Below, in pieces: positions 32,557 through 35,169 of a DNA stretch of 35,169 nucleotides (its first letter is position 1; each line of letters begins with the position of its first letter). The notes below the pieces were generated by a model. That model searched no databases. It was not told the origin of the DNA and saw only the letters and a list, made by a program, of their open reading frames with translations. The DNA lies in contig JAQVNO010000009.1 in NCBI GenBank assembly GCA_028703095.1, forward strand, positions 1-35,169, in the 5' to 3' direction. This DNA comes from Bacteroidales bacterium (GTDB lineage: Bacteria > Bacteroidota > Bacteroidia > Bacteroidales > WCHB1-69). Both the position numbers and the translations under genes were made by a program.

Positions 32557-33339
32557 ATGAAAAAAACATTACTCTTATTGGGATTAATAATTTTCGTTAT
32601 AGCAGGATGTAAAGATAAAGACCCCGGACAAGGAGATTTTCAAATTAAATTCAAACATTTCATTGACAATAACGAAATTATTTACGATAGCATGATGTAT
32701 GTAAATGCCGCCGGAAATACCTATCAGGTAACGGAAGTTAAATGGTTCGTATCAAGAGTGATGTTGTTTCAAAAAGGAGGAGATATTATTGAAATTGAAG
32801 AAAATGACGGCATTCATTACATAGATACAAAAATAGAATCAACTTTATTATGGAATATTAATCAAAAAATAGAATCAGGAGATTATGATTCTATTCGGTT
32901 TATTTTTGGATTTAATGAGCAGGATAATATTCAGAATAGGTTTGTAAATCAACCCGAAACATCAATGGCATGGCCACTTACCTTGGGAGGAGGTTTTCAT
33001 TATATGATGTTAAATGGTAAGTTTAAACGTATGGATGAATCCATTGCTGCTATGAATGTACATATGGGAATAGGACAAATTTATGAAGGGACTACCTATA
33101 GTGTGGACTCTATCATCAGTTTTGTACATAACCATTTTACGGTTACACTTGCCAAACCATTTACCATAGAAAAAGATCAAAAAAAGACAGTTTCCATTGT
33201 GATGAATGTTGAAAATTGGTTTCAGAATCCTCATATGTATGATCATTTTCAATGGGGAAGTCATATTATGCAAAAACAAGATGCCATGCATATGCTGAAA
33301 GAAAATGGATGGAATGTTTTTAGCATAAATGTTGAATAA
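32557..33339 (+). CDS. MbnP-like lipoprotein
   Basis: This 260-residue protein has a lipoprotein signal (LLGLIIFVIAGCKDKD, Cys near residue 18). Its beta-rich body resembles the MbnP family: FQIKFKHFIDNNEIIYD, GNTYQVTEVKWFVSRVMLF, YDSIRFIFGFNE, MAWPLTLGGGFHYMMLNG, and a C-terminal histidine-containing region (VHMGIGQIYEG, then HNHFTVTLAKPF). Characterised MbnP binds copper and has a tryptophan oxidised by its partner MbnH. No MbnH-like diheme protein is in the window. A metal-binding role is therefore possible but unproven. It lies 12 bases after the OmpH-like gene. Confidence 0.8.
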   Translation: MKKTLLLLGLIIFVIAGCKDKDPGQGDFQIKFKHFIDNNEIIYDSMMYVNAAGNTYQVTEVKWFVSRVMLFQKGGDIIEIEENDGIHYIDTKIESTLLWNINQKIESGDYDSIRFIFGFNEQDNIQNRFVNQPETSMAWPLTLGGGFHYMMLNGKFKRMDESIAAMNVHMGIGQIYEGTTYSVDSIISFVHNHFTVTLAKPFTIEKDQKKTVSIVMNVENWFQNPHMYDHFQWGSHIMQKQDAMHMLKENGWNVFSINVE

Positions 33340-33400
33340 TATTAACTTTTAACGGGGGAAAAATAAATTTTTTTTAATGTTTTTTCATATAAAGAAAGTT

Positions 33401-33408
33401 TATCTTTG
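33401..33408 (+). promoter_or_regulatory. Bacteroidota -7 promoter element for the TonB-domain/sigma-54 activator operon
   Basis: TATCTTTG matches TAnnTTTG and lies 47 bases before the ATG at 33455. Confidence 0.6.
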
Positions 33409-33454
33409 CATATTGTGGATACTATAGACAAGGAAAAGAAAGATAACAATTAGT

Positions 33455-33850
33455 ATGATTAAAAAAAGTTTACTTTTATTTACATGGATATTTCTTTTGG
33501 GAAATATTATGTTCGCTCAACAAAATGATTCTATTAATAATACAATAAACTATCCGACAAAACAAATTGATGCAAGTTTTAAAGGGGGATTAAGTGCAAT
33601 GGTTTTCTTTATTGACGAAAACATTCAGCTTCCGGCAACAAAGAAAGGGATGAAGGGGACCGTTTTAATTAACATCAGTATGAATGCGGAAGGGAAAATT
33701 GTGGAATCTACTATTTTATCCGGAATAAACAAAGAAATAGATCAAGCGGTTTTAGATGTAATAAAGAAAATGCCGAATTGGAATCCTGCAAGCGTAAATG
33801 GGATAGCGATACCATCAAAGCAAGTAATAGGCTATAATATAAGCTATTAA
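33455..33850 (+). CDS. Exported TonB C-terminal-domain protein
   Basis: This 131-residue protein has a signal peptide (MIKKSLLLFTWIFLLGNIMFAQ) and one TonB-like C-terminal domain at about residues 40-131. The domain is visible as ATKKGMKGTVLINISMNAEG, then VVESTILSGINKEIDQAVLD-like strands and MPNWNPASVNGIAIPSKQV. There is no N-terminal anchor or proline-rich linker as in true TonB, so it is probably periplasmic and may act in another complex. It precedes the sigma-54 activator by eight bases. Confidence 0.85.
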   Translation: MIKKSLLLFTWIFLLGNIMFAQQNDSINNTINYPTKQIDASFKGGLSAMVFFIDENIQLPATKKGMKGTVLINISMNAEGKIVESTILSGINKEIDQAVLDVIKKMPNWNPASVNGIAIPSKQVIGYNISY

Positions 33851-33858
33851 CGATAAAT

Positions 33859-35085
33859 ATGATCACTAAAATGATTGATATACAATCTATAAAACAACGA
33901 TATGGAATTATAGGAAATTCTCCGGCGATTGATAGAGCTATTAATATAGCTATTCAAGTTGCAGCTACAGATTTAACGGTTCTTATAAATGGAGAAAGCG
34001 GTGTAGGAAAAGAGCATTTTCCAAGAATTATTCATGACAACAGTGCTGAGAGGAAATTTAAAACCTATACCGCCATCAATTGCGGTGCCATACCGGAAGG
34101 AACCATTGATTCGGAATTATTCGGACATGAAAAAGGCTCTTTTACAGGAGCAAATGAAGCACGAAAAGGATATTTTGAACAATCGGATGGAGGAACGATT
34201 TTTTTAGATGAAGTTGCCGAGTTACCGCTAGCAACACAAGTGCGATTATTACGTGTTTTAGAAACAGGTGATTTTATACGTGTAGGCTCTTCAAAGGTTC
34301 AAAAAACTAATGTCCGTGTTGTAGCTGCTACTAACGTGGATATCCCCAAAGCTATCAGTAAAGGAAAATTTCGTGAAGATTTATATTATCGATTGAATAC
34401 AGTTCCTATTCAGGTTCCCCCGTTAAGAGAAAGAAAAGAAGATATTCTCTTATTATTTATGAAGTTTGCCCTTGATTTTTCAGAAAAATATCGCATGCCT
34501 GTTCTTGAATTAAATCCCGAAGCCAAAGAAGCCTTGACAAAATTTTATTGGCCAGGAAACGTCAGACAATTAAAAAATATTACCGAACAAATATCTATTC
34601 TTGAAAAAGAAAGATTAATTACTCCCGAAACGCTTAATAAATATATCAATATCGACCATAATGAATTTTTACCGGTAATATACAAACATAAAACAGAACA
34701 TACTTCTGAAAGTGCTATTTTTGAAAGAGAATTAATTTTCAAATTTTTAGGAGATATGCAAAAAGATATCAATGATTTAAAGCATTTGGTGTCGCATCTT
34801 TCAAAAAATCAAGCTCAAACATTTAAAACACAGGATAAAAAAGCATTAATTTTTGATGCAGAAACTAATAAAACCGAAGATGCCATTGAGTTAACGGAAT
34901 ACTATGACGATTTTGAGAAAGCAGAAGAAATCTCCGATAATTTATTGTTGCAAGAAAAAGAAAAAGAATTGATTGTTAAAGCACTTATAAAAAATAATGG
35001 CAAACGAAAAGATACTGCTAAAGACTTGGGTATTTCGGAGCGGACATTGTATAGAAAATTAAAAGTGTATAATCTTGTAGATTAA
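33859..35085 (+). CDS. Sigma-54-dependent activator without receiver domain
   Basis: This 408-residue AAA+ protein remodels RNA polymerase with sigma-54. The AAA+ domain (about residues 12-245) has Walker A NGESGVGKEHF, the sigma-54 contact loop GSFTGA (usual form GAFTGA) and Walker B GGTIFLDEVAEL. It also has the sensor region VRVVAATNVDIP and the arginine-finger segment FREDLYYRLN. A Fis-type helix-turn-helix ends the protein (RKDTAKDLGISERTLYRKLK). There is no N-terminal receiver, GAF or PAS domain, so any control is through the AAA+ domain, partners or expression. An acidic, charged linker spans about residues 270-370. An lptE-like gene follows four bases later. Its targets are unknown. 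Confidence 0.93.
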   Translation: MITKMIDIQSIKQRYGIIGNSPAIDRAINIAIQVAATDLTVLINGESGVGKEHFPRIIHDNSAERKFKTYTAINCGAIPEGTIDSELFGHEKGSFTGANEARKGYFEQSDGGTIFLDEVAELPLATQVRLLRVLETGDFIRVGSSKVQKTNVRVVAATNVDIPKAISKGKFREDLYYRLNTVPIQVPPLRERKEDILLLFMKFALDFSEKYRMPVLELNPEAKEALTKFYWPGNVRQLKNITEQISILEKERLITPETLNKYINIDHNEFLPVIYKHKTEHTSESAIFERELIFKFLGDMQKDINDLKHLVSHLSKNQAQTFKTQDKKALIFDAETNKTEDAIELTEYYDDFEKAEEISDNLLLQEKEKELIVKALIKNNGKRKDTAKDLGISERTLYRKLKVYNLVD

Positions 35086-35089
35086 AAAA

Positions 35090-35169
35090 ATGACACAAAA
35101 AAAACAGCTTGTTTATTTTTATCTTTTTATTTTATTTTTTACTGCAATTGCTTGTGTCGGCATTAAATA
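35090..35169 (+). CDS. Start of an LptE-like lipoprotein gene (cut by window)
   Basis: From the ATG at 35090, 26 codons plus two bases are visible: MTQKKQLVYFYLFILFF followed by TAIACVGIK. The lipobox ends in IAC, and the residues after it match the Bacteroidota LptE start, which continues IKYSFTG. The first bases of the next codon (ta) fit tyrosine. LptE-like genes commonly follow a sigma-54 activator in this phylum, as I recall. LptE assists lipopolysaccharide assembly at the outer membrane. Confidence 0.65.
   Translation, partial: MTQKKQLVYFYLFILFFTAIACVGIK

Overview
The window looks like a chromosomal segment of an AT-rich member of the Bacteroidota, probably Bacteroidales-like. Several independent signs agree. 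Four proteins are T9SS cargo: three complete C-terminal sorting domains and one cut by the window edge. Many genes are preceded by the Bacteroidota -7 promoter element TAnnTTTG. Shine-Dalgarno sites are largely absent. Family content is typical of the phylum: DUF4369-TlpA, Omp28, an MbnP-like lipoprotein, and a sigma-54 regulator next to an LptE-like lipoprotein. No species call can be made from the sequence alone.

Layout. Positions 1-1668 (-) hold a large T9SS cargo protein cut by the left edge. Positions 1759-3697 (-) are an ssb / DUF2461 / dapD operon. Positions 3860-7737 (+) carry an LD-carboxypeptidase, an unknown membrane protein, rnhB and a CNNM/CorC-like membrane protein. Positions 7749-10355 (-) carry yebC, nadA and a small secreted protein of unknown function, with an extremely AT-rich gap at 9444-9857.

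Positions 10470-22483 (+) form the centrepiece: a 14-gene aryl-polyene/flexirubin-type biosynthetic cluster in four apparent transcription units, each led by a TAnnTTTG element. Unit 1 is tyrosine ammonia-lyase, ketoreductase and ketosynthase. Unit 2 is an acyl carrier protein, an LpxL-like acyltransferase and a methyltransferase. Unit 3 is a hotdog dehydratase, a hotdog thioesterase and a ketosynthase. Unit 4 is a catalytically dead ketosynthase half-domain, a second ACP, a third ketosynthase, a chain-length-factor-like partner without the catalytic triad, and a small EamA/SMR-like membrane protein. The likely logic is that tyrosine is deaminated to 4-coumarate and loaded on an ACP. It is then extended by iterative ketosynthase/ketoreductase/dehydratase cycles without enoyl reduction to give a conjugated aryl polyene, which may be methylated and transferred to a lipid. 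The usual aryl-ACP ligase, MMPL exporter and LolA-like carrier are not in the window. A 22-bp tandem repeat array in two sequence classes sits between units 2 and 3.

Positions 22487-24390 (-) hold two overlapping T9SS cargo genes, one Omp28-like. Positions 24491-27534 (-) hold dxs and a TlpA-type thioredoxin. Positions 27729-31534 (-) form a yqeY / ygiQ-type radical SAM / FG-GAP T9SS cargo operon. Positions 31730-31801 (+) are a tRNA-Cys(GCA). Positions 32026-35169 (+) carry an OmpH/Skp chaperone, an MbnP-like lipoprotein, a TonB C-terminal-domain protein, a receiver-less sigma-54 activator and the first codons of an lptE-like lipoprotein gene.
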